Origin: Caulobacteraceae bacterium
GTDB lineage: Bacteria; Pseudomonadota; Alphaproteobacteria; Caulobacterales; Caulobacteraceae
Direction: 5' to 3'
DNA length: 21,596 nt
Assembly (NCBI GenBank): GCA_003136615.1
Contig: PLFA01000082.1
Span: 3,526-25,121, forward strand
Below the pieces are notes generated by a model. It was not told the DNA's origin. It worked only from the letters and a program-made list of their open reading frames with translations, and ran no database searches. The translations under genes and the position numbers were made by a program. Each line of letters opens with the position of its first letter. The stretch's first letter is position 1. Positions 13,290 to 21,596 of the stretch are shown here, one piece after another.

Positions 13290-14657
13290 ATGATGGGCGA
13301 GGCGGTCTTGGGGGCTGAGCTCAATGACACCATTGCCGCTTTAGCCACGGCTCCGGGGAAGGCCGCTGTGGCGGTGGTCAGGGTTTCCGGTTCAGGAACG
13401 CGTCTCGCCTTGGAGGGCCTCGGGGTCAAAGCCGGTGCGCCGCGCCGGGCTTGTCTGCGAACGCTGAGCGATTCTCACGGCGCCGTTCTAGACCGGGCGC
13501 TCGTGATCTGGTTCCCCGCCCCACACAGTTATACCGGCGAAGACAGCGCGGAGTTGCACCTACACGGGAGCAGATTCGTGGTGGAGGCGATCCTTGGCGC
13601 GCTGGTGACGGCCGGTGTTCGACTGGCGCAACCCGGCGAGTTCAGCCGGCGGGCGTTCGCGAACGGGAAAATGGACCTGACCCAGGCGGAAGGCGTCGCC
13701 GATCTCGTTGATGCGGAAAGTGAAGTCCAGGCCCGCCAGGCCCTCGATCAGCTTGGGGGCGCCTTAGGCGGCCGCTATGCGGCTTGGCGCGATGTACTGG
13801 TTCAAGGATTGGCGCGATTGGAGGTTCTCGTGGACTTCCCGGAAGATGACGTTGGGGACGCCCTCGCGGGCCTGGGCGCTTCGCTGGCGCAGCTTGCCGA
13901 GACCTTAGAGGTCGCGATCCGCGATGGGTCTCGAGGCCAGCGCGTGCGCGAGGGTTATCGGGTCGCGATTGTCGGGCCGCCTAATGCGGGGAAAAGCAGC
14001 CTCTTCAACCGGCTCGTGATGCGCGAAGCGGCGATCGTCGCGGATGCGCCCGGAACGACGCGCGACGTCATCGAAGCGAGAATGGAAATCGAGGGTTACG
14101 TTGTGCTGCTTGCGGATACGGCGGGCCTCAGGTCGACGGATAGTGTCGTAGAGGCGGAGGGCGTGCGTCGCGCGCGGCTGTGGGCTTCGGAGGCGGCGCG
14201 CCGCGTCTGGGTCTTTGACGGATCATCCGATGACGAAGGCTGGCGGGAGGATGTGGCGTTTTGGCGCGCGGGCGATCTGTGTGTGATCAACAAGGCTGAC
14301 AGACTACAGGGTAGGGCTGGAGGTCTCGTGGGGGCTGAAGCCGAGTGCCGCGGCCTTTCGGCTTTGTCCGTCTCCACGCGGGGCGAGGGTGTGGCCGCGG
14401 TTCATGGGTGGATCGCCCGCGACGTTATAGCCGCAATGGCCGGAGCCGACTTTCCAGCGACCACGCGGCGCAGGCATGGGATCGCGCTTGCCTCGGCGGC
14501 GGCGGCGGTGCGACGCGCGCTTTCTGGTCTCGCCTGGCCAGAACTGGCGGCTGAAGATCTTCGTCTCGCGGCGCGCGCGATGGCAAGCGTGACCGGCGGG
14601 ATTGCGACTGAGGACGTGCTTGATGAGGTATTCGCCACCTTTTGCATCGGAAAGTGA
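13290..14657 (+). CDS. mnmE: tRNA modification GTPase MnmE (TrmE)
   Basis: With MnmG, forms the 5-carboxymethylaminomethyl (or related) modification of uridine 34 in tRNA wobble positions. 455 residues. N-terminal folate-binding domain from NDTIAALATAPGKAAVAVVRVSG; helical domain; inserted GTPase domain with G1 GPPNAGKSS (229-237), G2 TTRD (256-259), G3 DTAGLR (276-281), G4 NKAD (334-337). The C-terminus is CIGK, the family's conserved ending whose Cys is needed for activity. Start uncertain: ATG 13290, ATG 13293 or a TTG about 20 bases further, none with a clear ribosome-binding site. Followed directly by parS and then its partner mnmG. Confidence 0.95.
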   Translation: MMGEAVLGAELNDTIAALATAPGKAAVAVVRVSGSGTRLALEGLGVKAGAPRRACLRTLSDSHGAVLDRALVIWFPAPHSYTGEDSAELHLHGSRFVVEAILGALVTAGVRLAQPGEFSRRAFANGKMDLTQAEGVADLVDAESEVQARQALDQLGGALGGRYAAWRDVLVQGLARLEVLVDFPEDDVGDALAGLGASLAQLAETLEVAIRDGSRGQRVREGYRVAIVGPPNAGKSSLFNRLVMREAAIVADAPGTTRDVIEARMEIEGYVVLLADTAGLRSTDSVVEAEGVRRARLWASEAARRVWVFDGSSDDEGWREDVAFWRAGDLCVINKADRLQGRAGGLVGAEAECRGLSALSVSTRGEGVAAVHGWIARDVIAAMAGADFPATTRRRHGIALASAAAAVRRALSGLAWPELAAEDLRLAARAMASVTGGIATEDVLDEVFATFCIGK

Positions 14658-14659
14658 TC

Positions 14660-14675
14660 TGTTTCACGTGAAACA
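14660..14675. promoter_or_regulatory. parS: parS centromere site (perfect 16-bp palindrome)
   Basis: TGTTTCACGTGAAACA, an exact match to the universal chromosomal parS consensus and a perfect palindrome. It fills the gap between the mnmE stop (14657) and mnmG. ParB, encoded about 3.4 kb downstream, binds such sites, loads as a CTP-dependent clamp and spreads, so ParA can move the origin region poleward. It is the only full match noticed in the window; the site is about 4.6 kb from the proposed origin. Confidence 0.95.
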
Positions 14676-14770
14676 CGGGGCGGGTGACGCCTCGACCTGA
14701 AGACGTCTCTCGGCTATCTGAAGGCGGCGCGGACCAAGCGGAAGCTAAGGACGAGAGGCAGGAAGACGGG

Positions 14771-16624
14771 GTGACCCAGGGCTGGGATGTCATTGTTGTG
14801 GGGGGAGGCCACGCTGGGTGTGAGGCCGCCGCGGCGTCGGCTCGGGCGGGCGCGCGCACGCTTTTACTCACCCACAATCTGGGGACCATCGGCGAGATGT
14901 CTTGTAACCCCGCTATTGGCGGTGTCGGGAAAGGTCACCTTGTCCGCGAGATCGATGCTCTAGATGGAGTCATGGGACGTGTCGCCGATGCGGCGGGGAT
15001 CCAATTTCGGCTGTTGAACGCCTCGCGCGGCGCCGCCGTGCGTGGTCCCCGCGCTCAGATAGACCGCGCTCTCTACCGCCAAGCCATGAGGCGCGAGATG
15101 GAAGCGACCGCTAACCTGACTCTCGCAACCGGCGCCGTGGAGGATCTGGTGATGGCGCGGGGTCGAGTTGGCGGTGTTCGCACGGCTGACGGAGCCGACT
15201 ATCTGGCGGGAGCGGTGGTGCTTACCGCCGGGACGTTCCTGAAGGGCATGATTTTCAGGGGTTCGGAGCGGACGCCGGCTGGCCGGGTCGGCGAAGCGCC
15301 CTCAGTGGCCCTTTCGAACCGGCTTTACGCTCTCGGGCTGGCGATGGGACGGCTGAAGACAGGTACGCCGGCGCGTCTGGATGGCCGTACGATCAACTGG
15401 GCGGCCGTCGGGCGGCAACCAGGCGACGACAGTCCCACGGCATTCTCCTTTCTGACGAGCGCTCTTCCCAATCGCCAGATTTCTTGCGGCGTCACCACAA
15501 CGACCGCCGAAACCCATCGCATCATAGCGGCCAATCTTTCAGAATCGGCGACCTATGGTGGCGGCGCGACCGGCCGCGGCCCTCGCTACTGCCCGTCCAT
15601 CGAGGACAAAGTCGTGCGCTTCGGGGATCGCGATGGTCACCAAATATTTCTTGAGCCAGAGGGGCTGGTCGACCACACCATCTATCCAAATGGAATTTCC
15701 ACATCGCTCAGCTCAGGGACGCAGGACCGGTTTTTACGTACGATTCCCGGTCTGGAGACTGTGCGGGTGGTGCGCTACGGCTACGCCATCGAATATGACT
15801 ATATCAATCCGCGAGAGCTGAGCGCGGATCTGGCTGTGAAGCGACTTCCGGGCCTATTTCTTGCCGGTCAGATCAATGGCACGACGGGTTATGAGGAGGC
15901 GGCCGCTCAGGGGTTGATGGCGGGCTTGAACGCGGCGCGGCTTGTTTCCGGCGCGCCCCCTGCCGTGCTTGGGCGTGACCAGGCCTATATCGGCGTGCTC
16001 ATGGACGACCTCGTGACCCATGGGGTTAGCGAGCCTTATCGGATGTTCACCAGTCGCGCCGAATATCGCCTTCGGCTCCGAGCCGACAACGCCGACCAGA
16101 GGCTGACGCCCCAAGGCCAGACATGGGGCCTCGTCGGCGAGGCCAGGCGTGCCGCATACAGCGCCAAAGCTGCGTGTCTTGAAGGCGTGCGGCGGACCGC
16201 GGCGGGACTACGATTGTCATCTTCGGACGCAATCCGGCTAGGCTTTCAGGTCGCTGCGGATGGGCAGCCTAGGTCATTGACCCAGCTCCTGGGCACGAAG
16301 GGCGGCGGGTGGTCAGAGCTTGAAACGATCTGGCCAGCCCTTCGCGGATGGCCGGCATTTGCGCGCGAGCAGATCGAGATCGACGCGGCCTACCACGGCT
16401 ATGTCGAGCGCCAGGACGCGGACATCACACGTTTTCGCCGAGACGAGGATCTGACCCTGCCCGTGGACATCGACTATGCCACCTTAGGCGGCCTTTCTCA
16501 TGAGGCCCGGGAGAAGTTGGCGGCGGTTCGACCCACGACCCTGGGCCAGGCGGGCCGGATCGAAGGCGTCACGCCGGGCGCTCTTATGGCTCTTCTGGCC
16601 CATGTCCATCGCCGCGCGGCTTGA
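14771..16624 (+). CDS. mnmG: tRNA uridine-5-carboxymethylaminomethyl modification enzyme MnmG (GidA)
   Basis: FAD-dependent partner of MnmE in wobble uridine modification. 617 residues from GTG 14771. The dinucleotide-binding WDVIVVGGGHAGCEAA (5-20), CNPAIGGVGKGHLVREIDALDG, GTFLKGMIF, the second FAD region LFLAGQINGTTGYEEAAAQGLMAGLNAA and MFTSRAEYRLRLRADNADQRLT are all intact. An upstream in-frame GTG at 14684 would add a charged 29-residue leader unlike the family; GTG 14771 is preceded by AGGAAG and gives the usual short N-terminus. parS lies upstream, so ParB spreading could touch its expression. Overlaps rsmG by 23 bases. Confidence 0.96.
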   Translation: MTQGWDVIVVGGGHAGCEAAAASARAGARTLLLTHNLGTIGEMSCNPAIGGVGKGHLVREIDALDGVMGRVADAAGIQFRLLNASRGAAVRGPRAQIDRALYRQAMRREMEATANLTLATGAVEDLVMARGRVGGVRTADGADYLAGAVVLTAGTFLKGMIFRGSERTPAGRVGEAPSVALSNRLYALGLAMGRLKTGTPARLDGRTINWAAVGRQPGDDSPTAFSFLTSALPNRQISCGVTTTTAETHRIIAANLSESATYGGGATGRGPRYCPSIEDKVVRFGDRDGHQIFLEPEGLVDHTIYPNGISTSLSSGTQDRFLRTIPGLETVRVVRYGYAIEYDYINPRELSADLAVKRLPGLFLAGQINGTTGYEEAAAQGLMAGLNAARLVSGAPPAVLGRDQAYIGVLMDDLVTHGVSEPYRMFTSRAEYRLRLRADNADQRLTPQGQTWGLVGEARRAAYSAKAACLEGVRRTAAGLRLSSSDAIRLGFQVAADGQPRSLTQLLGTKGGGWSELETIWPALRGWPAFAREQIEIDAAYHGYVERQDADITRFRRDEDLTLPVDIDYATLGGLSHEAREKLAAVRPTTLGQAGRIEGVTPGALMALLAHVHRRAA

Positions 16625-17252
16625 ACGTTCGGCGCTGCCGACGGATTTTTATGACACCGTGGGTTGGACCGACGACGCGGAGGAGGCTTTCCGCCACCTT
16701 CGAGCGCTGCTCGGCGCGGCAAATGAACATATTAATCTGGTCGGCGATTCGACCCTGGCCGATTTCTGGACCCGCCACGTGGTCGATAGCGCGCAATTGT
16801 TGTGGATCGCCCCAGGAGCGAAAGTCTGGGCGGATATTGGCTCTGGAGCCGGATTTCCGGGCCTTGTGCTCGGAATTTTGCTCAGAGGCCGGCCCAACGC
16901 GCGAGTGCATCTCATTGAGAGTTCAGCAAAACGTTGCCGATTCCTTCGCGCTGCGGTGGCGGATTTGGCCATACCTTGCACCGTGCATCAGGCGCGAGCC
17001 GAGGGGCTGCGCCTTGATGTCGATATTGTCACGGCAAGGGCCTGCGCGCCGCTTGACCGCCTGTTGGGGTATGCACAGAACTTCTTTGCGCGGGGCGCCA
17101 GGGGATTATTTCTCAAGGGCGAAGGCGTGGAGGCCGAAATAGCCGCCGCCCGCGCCAACTGGCGATTCGACGGGGAGGTCGGAACGAGCTTGAGTGATCC
17201 CCGTGGCCGCATCTTGTCCATTGGAAGGCTCGCCCGTGCCTCAAAACCCTAG
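16602..17252 (+). CDS. rsmG: 16S rRNA (guanine(527)-N7)-methyltransferase RsmG (GidB)
   Basis: SAM-dependent methylation of G527 in 16S rRNA; loss gives low-level streptomycin resistance in other bacteria. 216 residues. LLGAANEHINLVGDST (36-51) and FWTRHVVDSAQLL (55-67) are the family's N-terminal blocks. The SAM-binding loop is WADIGSGAGFPGLVLGI (76-92), followed by HLIESSAKRCRFLR and VTARACAPLDRLLGY. The frame is open upstream inside mnmG, but ATG 16602 gives the expected length. The 3' end overlaps parA by 17 bases, making mnmG-rsmG-parA-parB one probable transcript. Confidence 0.95.
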   Translation: MSIAARLERSALPTDFYDTVGWTDDAEEAFRHLRALLGAANEHINLVGDSTLADFWTRHVVDSAQLLWIAPGAKVWADIGSGAGFPGLVLGILLRGRPNARVHLIESSAKRCRFLRAAVADLAIPCTVHQARAEGLRLDVDIVTARACAPLDRLLGYAQNFFARGARGLFLKGEGVEAEIAAARANWRFDGEVGTSLSDPRGRILSIGRLARASKP

Positions 17253-18042
17253 TCCACGAATTCTCGCCATTGCCAACCAGAAGGGCGGGGTGGGCAAGAC
17301 GACGACGGCGATCAATCTGGGCACCGCCCTGGCCGCCGTGGGGAAATCTGTCTTGCTCATCGACGCGGACCCGCAAGGTAACGCCTCCACGGGTCTTGGG
17401 GTGTCCCGCCAGATGCGCGGCAAGACGCTTTATGATGTCTTGATGGACAATGTGTCGATCTCGGATGCCGTGATTGCGACGGACGTGCCCAATCTTAGCC
17501 TCCTACCGGCGGAGCCTGATTTATCCGGCGTCGAACTTGAGCTCGGCGCCGCCTTGGGGCGGGCCTATCGACTCCGGGACGCCCTGGCGGACAAGCGGGC
17601 GGATATGGGATTCGACTATGTGCTCATTGATTGCCCCCCGTCTCTGAACCTTCTGACGGTCAACGCGCTGGCGGCCGCCGACGCTGTCCTGGTGCCGATG
17701 CAATGCGAGTTTTTCGCCCTTGAGGGGCTCAGTCAGCTCTTGGGCACGGTTGAGCAGGTGCGCGCGGGGCTCAATCCAAACCTGGAAATCCAAGGCGTGG
17801 TGTTGACCATGTTTGATCGCCGCAACAGTCTTTCAGCCCAGGTCGCGAAGGAAGTGCGCGCTCATTTGAAAGGCAAGGTCTACGACGCGGTCATACCCCG
17901 GAACGTCCGGCTTTCGGAGGCGCCGTCGTTCGGCAAGCCCGCCTTGATCTACGATCTCCAATGCGCGGGAAGTCGCGCCTATCTAGAGCTGGCCAAGGAG
18001 GTTATTGCCCGGGAACGCCAGGTTGGCGTCGTGATCGCGTGA
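17236..18042 (+). CDS. parA: Chromosome partitioning ATPase ParA (Soj)
   Basis: ATPase whose DNA-bound gradient pulls ParB-parS complexes, segregating the replicated origin. 268 residues from GTG 17236, which has GGAAGG upstream; a GTG-like start inside rsmG at 17194 would only add 14 residues unlike the family. Deviant Walker A KGGVGKTTTA (16-25), Walker A' LIDADPQGNASTGLG, Walker B region DYVLIDCPPSL, and LSEAPSFGKP near the C-terminus are intact. Chromosomal type: it lacks the N-terminal helix-turn-helix of plasmid ParA. 38 bases separate it from parB. Confidence 0.97.
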   Translation: MPQNPSPRILAIANQKGGVGKTTTAINLGTALAAVGKSVLLIDADPQGNASTGLGVSRQMRGKTLYDVLMDNVSISDAVIATDVPNLSLLPAEPDLSGVELELGAALGRAYRLRDALADKRADMGFDYVLIDCPPSLNLLTVNALAAADAVLVPMQCEFFALEGLSQLLGTVEQVRAGLNPNLEIQGVVLTMFDRRNSLSAQVAKEVRAHLKGKVYDAVIPRNVRLSEAPSFGKPALIYDLQCAGSRAYLELAKEVIARERQVGVVIA

Positions 18043-18080
18043 TGGTGCGACGCGACACATGACATTGCGCGGGGAACGAG

Positions 18081-18962
18081 ATGGTTGAGATGCGGCGCGG
18101 ACTGGGTCGAGGACTCTCGGCTTTGCTGGAAGACGCGAGGAGCGCGACCACGGAGGATCGCCGCGCGGAATTAGGTGTGGCCGATCTCCCCTTGGAGCTG
18201 ATTCACGCCAATCCGGAACAGCCGCGGAAAAGGTTCAATCAGCAAGATCTCGATGACCTCGCAGAGTCCATTCGCCAGAGGGGGGTCATTCAGCCCATCC
18301 TCGTGCGACCCCACCCGGCGAGGGTTGGGGCCTATGAAATCGTGGCGGGTGAACGGCGGTGGCGGGCCGCGCATATGGCCGAACTTCGCACGATTCCCGC
18401 GCTCTCGCGGGAACTGACAACGCTCGAGGTCATGGAGATTGCGCTCATCGAGAACATTCAGCGGGCCGATCTCAGCGTGCTGGAGGAGGCGCGGGCCTAT
18501 CAGGCCATGATGGGGGCCTTCAGCCGTAATGCCGATGATATCGCCAAGGTGGTCGGCAAGAGCCGAAGTCATGTCGCCAATGTCATCAGGCTACTGCGAC
18601 TGCCTTCCGAAATCCGCGAACACCTCGAAGAAGGGCGGCTCACGGCCGGGCATGCACGGGCGCTTTTAGAACGCGACGACGCGGTGTCTTTGGCTGAGAA
18701 GGTCATCCGCCGGGGTTTGAATGTTCGCCAGACCGAGGCGCTCGCGCGGCAGGGCGCGGAGGCGCCTCAGTTGCGAGAGCCTCGCAGGCCCAAGGACGCC
18801 GACACCCGTGCTCTTGAGACGGATCTTTCCGAGGTTCTAGGGATGGAGGTTGAAATTCGTGACTCGAAAGGCTCCGGAAGTTTGACGGTCAGATACCGCT
18901 CCCTCGAACAACTGGACGAGCTTTGTCGACGAATGCTGGTAAGGCCCTCACGGGCGCATTGA
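18081..18962 (+). CDS. parB: Chromosome partitioning protein ParB (Spo0J)
   Basis: CTP-dependent DNA clamp that binds parS. 293 residues. The N-terminal RRGLGRGLSALL (5-16) is the ParA-stimulating peptide. The CTPase domain has the box EQPRKRF (46-52) and AGERRWRAA (89-97), and then ALIENIQRADLSVLEEARAY (121-140). The helix-turn-helix covers about 150-172 (RNADDIAKVVGKSRSHVANVIR), which should read the parS found at 14660-14675. The C-terminal dimerisation domain (about 240-293) is present, ending near LEQLDELCRRML. An ATG nine bases later is an alternative start. Its stop is 19 bases from the convergent holA stop, with no visible terminator. Confidence 0.97.
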   Translation: MVEMRRGLGRGLSALLEDARSATTEDRRAELGVADLPLELIHANPEQPRKRFNQQDLDDLAESIRQRGVIQPILVRPHPARVGAYEIVAGERRWRAAHMAELRTIPALSRELTTLEVMEIALIENIQRADLSVLEEARAYQAMMGAFSRNADDIAKVVGKSRSHVANVIRLLRLPSEIREHLEEGRLTAGHARALLERDDAVSLAEKVIRRGLNVRQTEALARQGAEAPQLREPRRPKDADTRALETDLSEVLGMEVEIRDSKGSGSLTVRYRSLEQLDELCRRMLVRPSRAH

Positions 18963-18981
18963 ATTTGCGGCCGCGCTCTCA

Positions 18982-20028
18982 TCAAAGCCCCAGCCGACGC
19001 GCGTGACTGGCGATCGCGAAGGCAAGCCGCTCCGCAAGGAGGCGATCGGGAGCCCCGGTGCGCCGGCATGCCAAGTCCGCGGCGAAAATATCCCGCTGCG
19101 GGCCCGCCAATTCGGCGGCCGTCCAAGCGGTGGATTGTCGAATAAACTCCCGCTCTGATTTCCAGAACACACCCACCGCCTTGGCGGCGGCCTGAGGGTT
19201 AGCGCCGCCTGCCCGTAGCTGGGCCGCTCTTCGCAGGCGGGTCAGATGGCCCGCGAGCGCGCGGATCGCGGGGATTCCAGATTCTCCTTCAAGATCGGCC
19301 CGCCGCAAGTCCGCCTGGGCCGCGCCAAGCCGCCCGCCGAATGCATGAAGAGCAGCCTCGGCCAGGGAGACATCCGGCTCCACGCCAAAGAAGGCGGTTA
19401 GATCCTCAAGGCGCGCCGCGCCCCGCGCGCCATGTCCGAGGAACAGGATGAGGCGTTCAATCTCCTGTCTGGCCACGCCCCTGTCATGGGGAAGTCTCGC
19501 GCCGAAAGCCTCGAGCGCGCGCGCGTCGAGGCTGACGCCCTCCCGCGCCAGGGCCTCTCGGGTCAGGCGGGCGAGATCGCCAGCATCATCCTCGTAACAG
19601 GGTATGAGGCCGCACGCCTCATGGTCCTTTCCGACCTTGATGAGGGGATTGTCATTGCGCAGGGCTTCGGACTCAATGAGGAAGAAGGCCTCGGGATTGA
19701 GCGCCCCGGCGAGGTGACGCTCCAGGGCCTCCGCCGCCGGCCGATCGGCGCTACTCCCCGATAGCCTTAGCCGCACCAAACGCCGACCACCCATCATCGA
19801 AATCGCGGCCAATTCCCCCTCCAGACGAGCAGGGTCGGCAAGGACGTCACTTTCAGTAAGATGCGCCGCATCAAAAGGGTCATCCGGATTGGCGGTGACA
19901 GCTCTGCCGAGATTTGCGGCCCGCTCACGGACAAGCCCGAGATCTCGTCCGTGGACGATGGCGGCCCGAATGCCCGCGGGTGGGCCGGCGATAAACCGTT
20001 CGATATCAGGACTTCGGCTCATTATCAC
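18982..20028 (-). CDS. holA: DNA polymerase III delta subunit HolA
   Basis: Clamp-loader subunit that opens the beta sliding clamp. 348 residues. The N-terminal SPDIERFIAGPPAGIRAAIVHGRDLGLVRERAANL is typical of alphaproteobacterial HolA (GxDxGLVRERA). Middle and C-terminal blocks include RRLVRLRLSG, LEALALREDN-like ESEALRNDNPLIK, LARLTREALAREGVSLD, LPHDRGVARQEIERLILFLG and HLTRLRRAAQLRAGG. The start is GTG 20028 or ATG 20022 (two residues shorter); neither has a clear ribosome-binding site. Third gene of the leuS-lptE-holA operon, an order common in proteobacteria, and convergent with parB. Confidence 0.93.
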   Translation of the reverse strand: MIMSRSPDIERFIAGPPAGIRAAIVHGRDLGLVRERAANLGRAVTANPDDPFDAAHLTESDVLADPARLEGELAAISMMGGRRLVRLRLSGSSADRPAAEALERHLAGALNPEAFFLIESEALRNDNPLIKVGKDHEACGLIPCYEDDAGDLARLTREALAREGVSLDARALEAFGARLPHDRGVARQEIERLILFLGHGARGAARLEDLTAFFGVEPDVSLAEAALHAFGGRLGAAQADLRRADLEGESGIPAIRALAGHLTRLRRAAQLRAGGANPQAAAKAVGVFWKSEREFIRQSTAWTAAELAGPQRDIFAADLACRRTGAPDRLLAERLAFAIASHARRLGL

Positions 20029-20043
20029 CGCGCGCGGCCCCGA

Positions 20044-20541
20044 TCAGCCAGGCGTCTGCCGCGCCATCCAGGCGGCTAACTTGATTTCGATGCGCCGCGC
20101 GGCGTCCGCCGCAATCCTTGCGTCAGCGTCCTGAGCGGCCGCAATGTCCGCATAGGCTTGGCCTGAATCGTCATAGCTCACTTGGCTGGCCACGCTGCCC
20201 GTGCTCACTACCTTCCCGGTTCCAACGGCCACGAGATTGTAGTGCACGGTGAGTCCAACATCATAATAATCGGCAACGTCCGTTCGCGTCAGTCCGCGGG
20301 GGCCGCGGGTCTCGGCAAGGGTCATTTCAAGCCGATAGGCCACGGGCGCCGTCTTGTCGTGTCCGAGGGCGTCATCAAGATTCTCCCTCAAGAGATATCC
20401 GACGCGGCCGGCCGGCGCCGTGATCGCGATGCGGGACAGGCCTTGGGTGACACCTGGCGCGCCATAGAGAGGTGTGAACCCGCACCCCGCCAGGGACGCC
20501 GAGAGAGCTCCAAGCAAGGCAATCAGCGCGGCCCGGTTCAT
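20044..20541 (-). CDS. lptE: LPS-assembly lipoprotein LptE
   Basis: Outer-membrane lipoprotein that plugs and stabilises the LptD barrel for lipopolysaccharide export. 165 residues. Signal peptide MNRAALIALLGALSASLAGC with lipobox L17-A-G-C20, followed by GFTPLYG, the family's short post-lipobox motif. Overall sequence is otherwise weakly conserved, as usual for LptE, so the call rests on the N-terminus, size and its place between leuS and holA. The ATG overlaps the leuS stop by four bases (ATGA). Confidence 0.88.
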   Translation of the reverse strand: MNRAALIALLGALSASLAGCGFTPLYGAPGVTQGLSRIAITAPAGRVGYLLRENLDDALGHDKTAPVAYRLEMTLAETRGPRGLTRTDVADYYDVGLTVHYNLVAVGTGKVVSTGSVASQVSYDDSGQAYADIAAAQDADARIAADAARRIEIKLAAWMARQTPG

Positions 20542-21596
20542 CCCGCCACCAGATTGACAATCCGGTCGGGGACCACAATGACCTTCTTGATCGCCAGGCC
20601 CTCAAGTTTCCGGACGATGTCCATATCCTCCATCACAAGGCGCTCGATCTCCGCTGCGGAGGCGCCCACGGGCGCGCGGACTTCGCCCCGCCGCCGGCCA
20701 TTGATCTGGACGGGCAGCATCCGGTCTTCATCCCCGGCCAGGGCGGGGTCCCAGACGGGCCATGGCGCCTTGGCCACAAGACCGCCCTCGCCCAGCGCCG
20801 CCCAGCATTCCTCCGCCAAATGTGGAGCGAAGGGAGCGATCAAACGCGCAAGGGCTGACAGAGCGGAGCGCCGGGAGCCTAGCGCCGCCTCGGACTCCAG
20901 CCGTGCCGCCCGCACCGTGGCCGTGAACTCATAGATCCGGGCGATAGCGCTGTTAAATCGGAACCCCTCGATCGCATCTGTAACCGCTTTGATCGCTTTG
21001 TGGGTCGCGCGCGCGAGGGCCTGGTCCGCCGCCGGCGCGCTGTCCGCGCTCACCGTCGGCTCTGCAAAGGCGTCAAATTCCGCCCAGATTCGGTTCACCA
21101 GGCGCCATGCGCCTTCCACGCCAGACGTTGTCCATTGGACATCGCGCTCGGGGGGCGAATCCGACAGCACGAAAATCCGGGCCGCATCCACGCCGTAAAC
21201 CGCGGCGATATCGGCTGGGGCGACCACGTTGCGCTTGGACTTCGACATTTTTTCAGGGTCCCCGAGGATAAGCGGTTCGCCTGTCGCCACCATCAAGGCG
21301 CGTCGCGTCGCGCCTTCGGAAACGATCTCCACCTCACCAGGGTCCACCCACTCCCCGTTTTGGCGGCGGTAGGTCTCATGGGTGACCATGCCCTGGGTAA
21401 AGAGTCCCGTGAACGGCTCCTGAACGTCCAGAAGCCCGCAGTCCGCGAGCGCGCGCGTGAAAAACCTCGCATAGAGAAGGTGAAGCACCGCGTGTTCCAC
21501 GCCGCCGATATATTGATCCACTGGCAGCCAGTAACTCGCGCCAGTCGCGCCGATGGGTTCTTCGGCATGAGGTTCGGCAAACCTCGCGAAATACCA
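20538..21596 (-). CDS. leuS: Leucyl-tRNA synthetase, C-terminal part (cut by right edge)
   Basis: Charges tRNA-Leu. 352 C-terminal residues of a protein usually near 860; the frame is open to base 21596. Visible blocks: SYWLPVDQYIGGVEHAVLHLLYARFFT from the catalytic core, the class I signature KMSKS in PEKMSKSKRNVVAP, the DAARIFVLSDSPPERDVQWTTSGVEGAWR block of the alpha-helix bundle, then the anticodon-binding domain and the C-terminal VQINGRRRGEVRAPVGA / VRKLEGLAIKKVIVVPDRIVNLV tail. The internal ATG/GTG at 21521 is not the true start. First visible gene of the leuS-lptE-holA operon; its promoter is outside the window. Confidence 0.97.
   Translation of the reverse strand, partial: WYFARFAEPHAEEPIGATGASYWLPVDQYIGGVEHAVLHLLYARFFTRALADCGLLDVQEPFTGLFTQGMVTHETYRRQNGEWVDPGEVEIVSEGATRRALMVATGEPLILGDPEKMSKSKRNVVAPADIAAVYGVDAARIFVLSDSPPERDVQWTTSGVEGAWRLVNRIWAEFDAFAEPTVSADSAPAADQALARATHKAIKAVTDAIEGFRFNSAIARIYEFTATVRAARLESEAALGSRRSALSALARLIAPFAPHLAEECWAALGEGGLVAKAPWPVWDPALAGDEDRMLPVQINGRRRGEVRAPVGASAAEIERLVMEDMDIVRKLEGLAIKKVIVVPDRIVNLVAG

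Noticed and set aside
14684..14770. Extended mnmG N-terminus from GTG 14684
   Set aside because: It adds 29 charged residues absent from MnmG proteins and begins only 8 bases after parS. GTG 14771 has a better ribosome-binding site and gives the family N-terminus.
1..21596. Searched for mobile elements, CRISPR arrays, tRNA/rRNA genes, toxin-antitoxin pairs and defence genes
   Set aside because: None seen. All sizeable open frames on the coding strands belong to recognised housekeeping families, and there are no transposase or integrase motifs or regularly spaced repeats.

Overview
The window is core chromosome of a GC-rich alphaproteobacterium, most likely from the order Caulobacterales or a close relative. 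Three things point there: the gene order ppsR-maf-aroE-coaE-dnaQ facing away from hemH-hemJ-rho-mnmE-mnmG-rsmG-parA-parB, a Tim44-domain protein (TimA-like) beside mltA, and a perfect CtrA box in the gap between the two gene arms. This assignment rests on remembered gene order and protein character, not on a database search.

Layout. 1-2890 (+): end of a histidine operon, hisB (cut at the left edge), hisH, hisA, hisF, hisE, with overlapping or nearly touching genes. 2881-5149 (-): timA-like, mltA, smr, one tight operon that converges on hisE, with a good sigma-70-like promoter at 5182-5210. 5447-5947 (+): secB. 5955-9572 (-): ppsR, maf, aroE, coaE, dnaQ, read leftward as a compact operon. 9573-10146: the largest non-coding gap. 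10147-11621 (+): hemH and hemJ. 11622-11878: rho leader. 11879-18962 (+): rho, mnmE, parS, mnmG, rsmG, parA, parB. 18982-21596 (-): leuS (cut at the right edge), lptE, holA.

The central interpretation is that 9573-10146 is the chromosomal replication origin. Genes on both sides are transcribed away from it. One side carries the ppsR/maf/aroE/coaE/dnaQ set that flanks the Caulobacter crescentus origin, and the other a heme gene. The gap holds several DnaA-box-like 9-mers (best 8 of 9 matches), AT-richer patches and a perfect TTAA-N7-TTAA CtrA box. About 4.6 kb to the right, between mnmE and mnmG, is a perfect 16-bp parS palindrome, followed by its partners parA and parB. Origin firing control, origin segregation and chromosome-linked housekeeping genes (rho, tRNA wobble modification by mnmE/mnmG, 16S methylation by rsmG, DNA polymerase III subunits dnaQ and holA) thus lie within about 14 kb.

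No mobile element, CRISPR array, tRNA, rRNA or defence island was seen. The interesting content is regulatory and architectural: the origin, the CtrA box, parS, the rho leader, and a ferrochelatase with an incomplete-looking iron-sulfur cysteine set.
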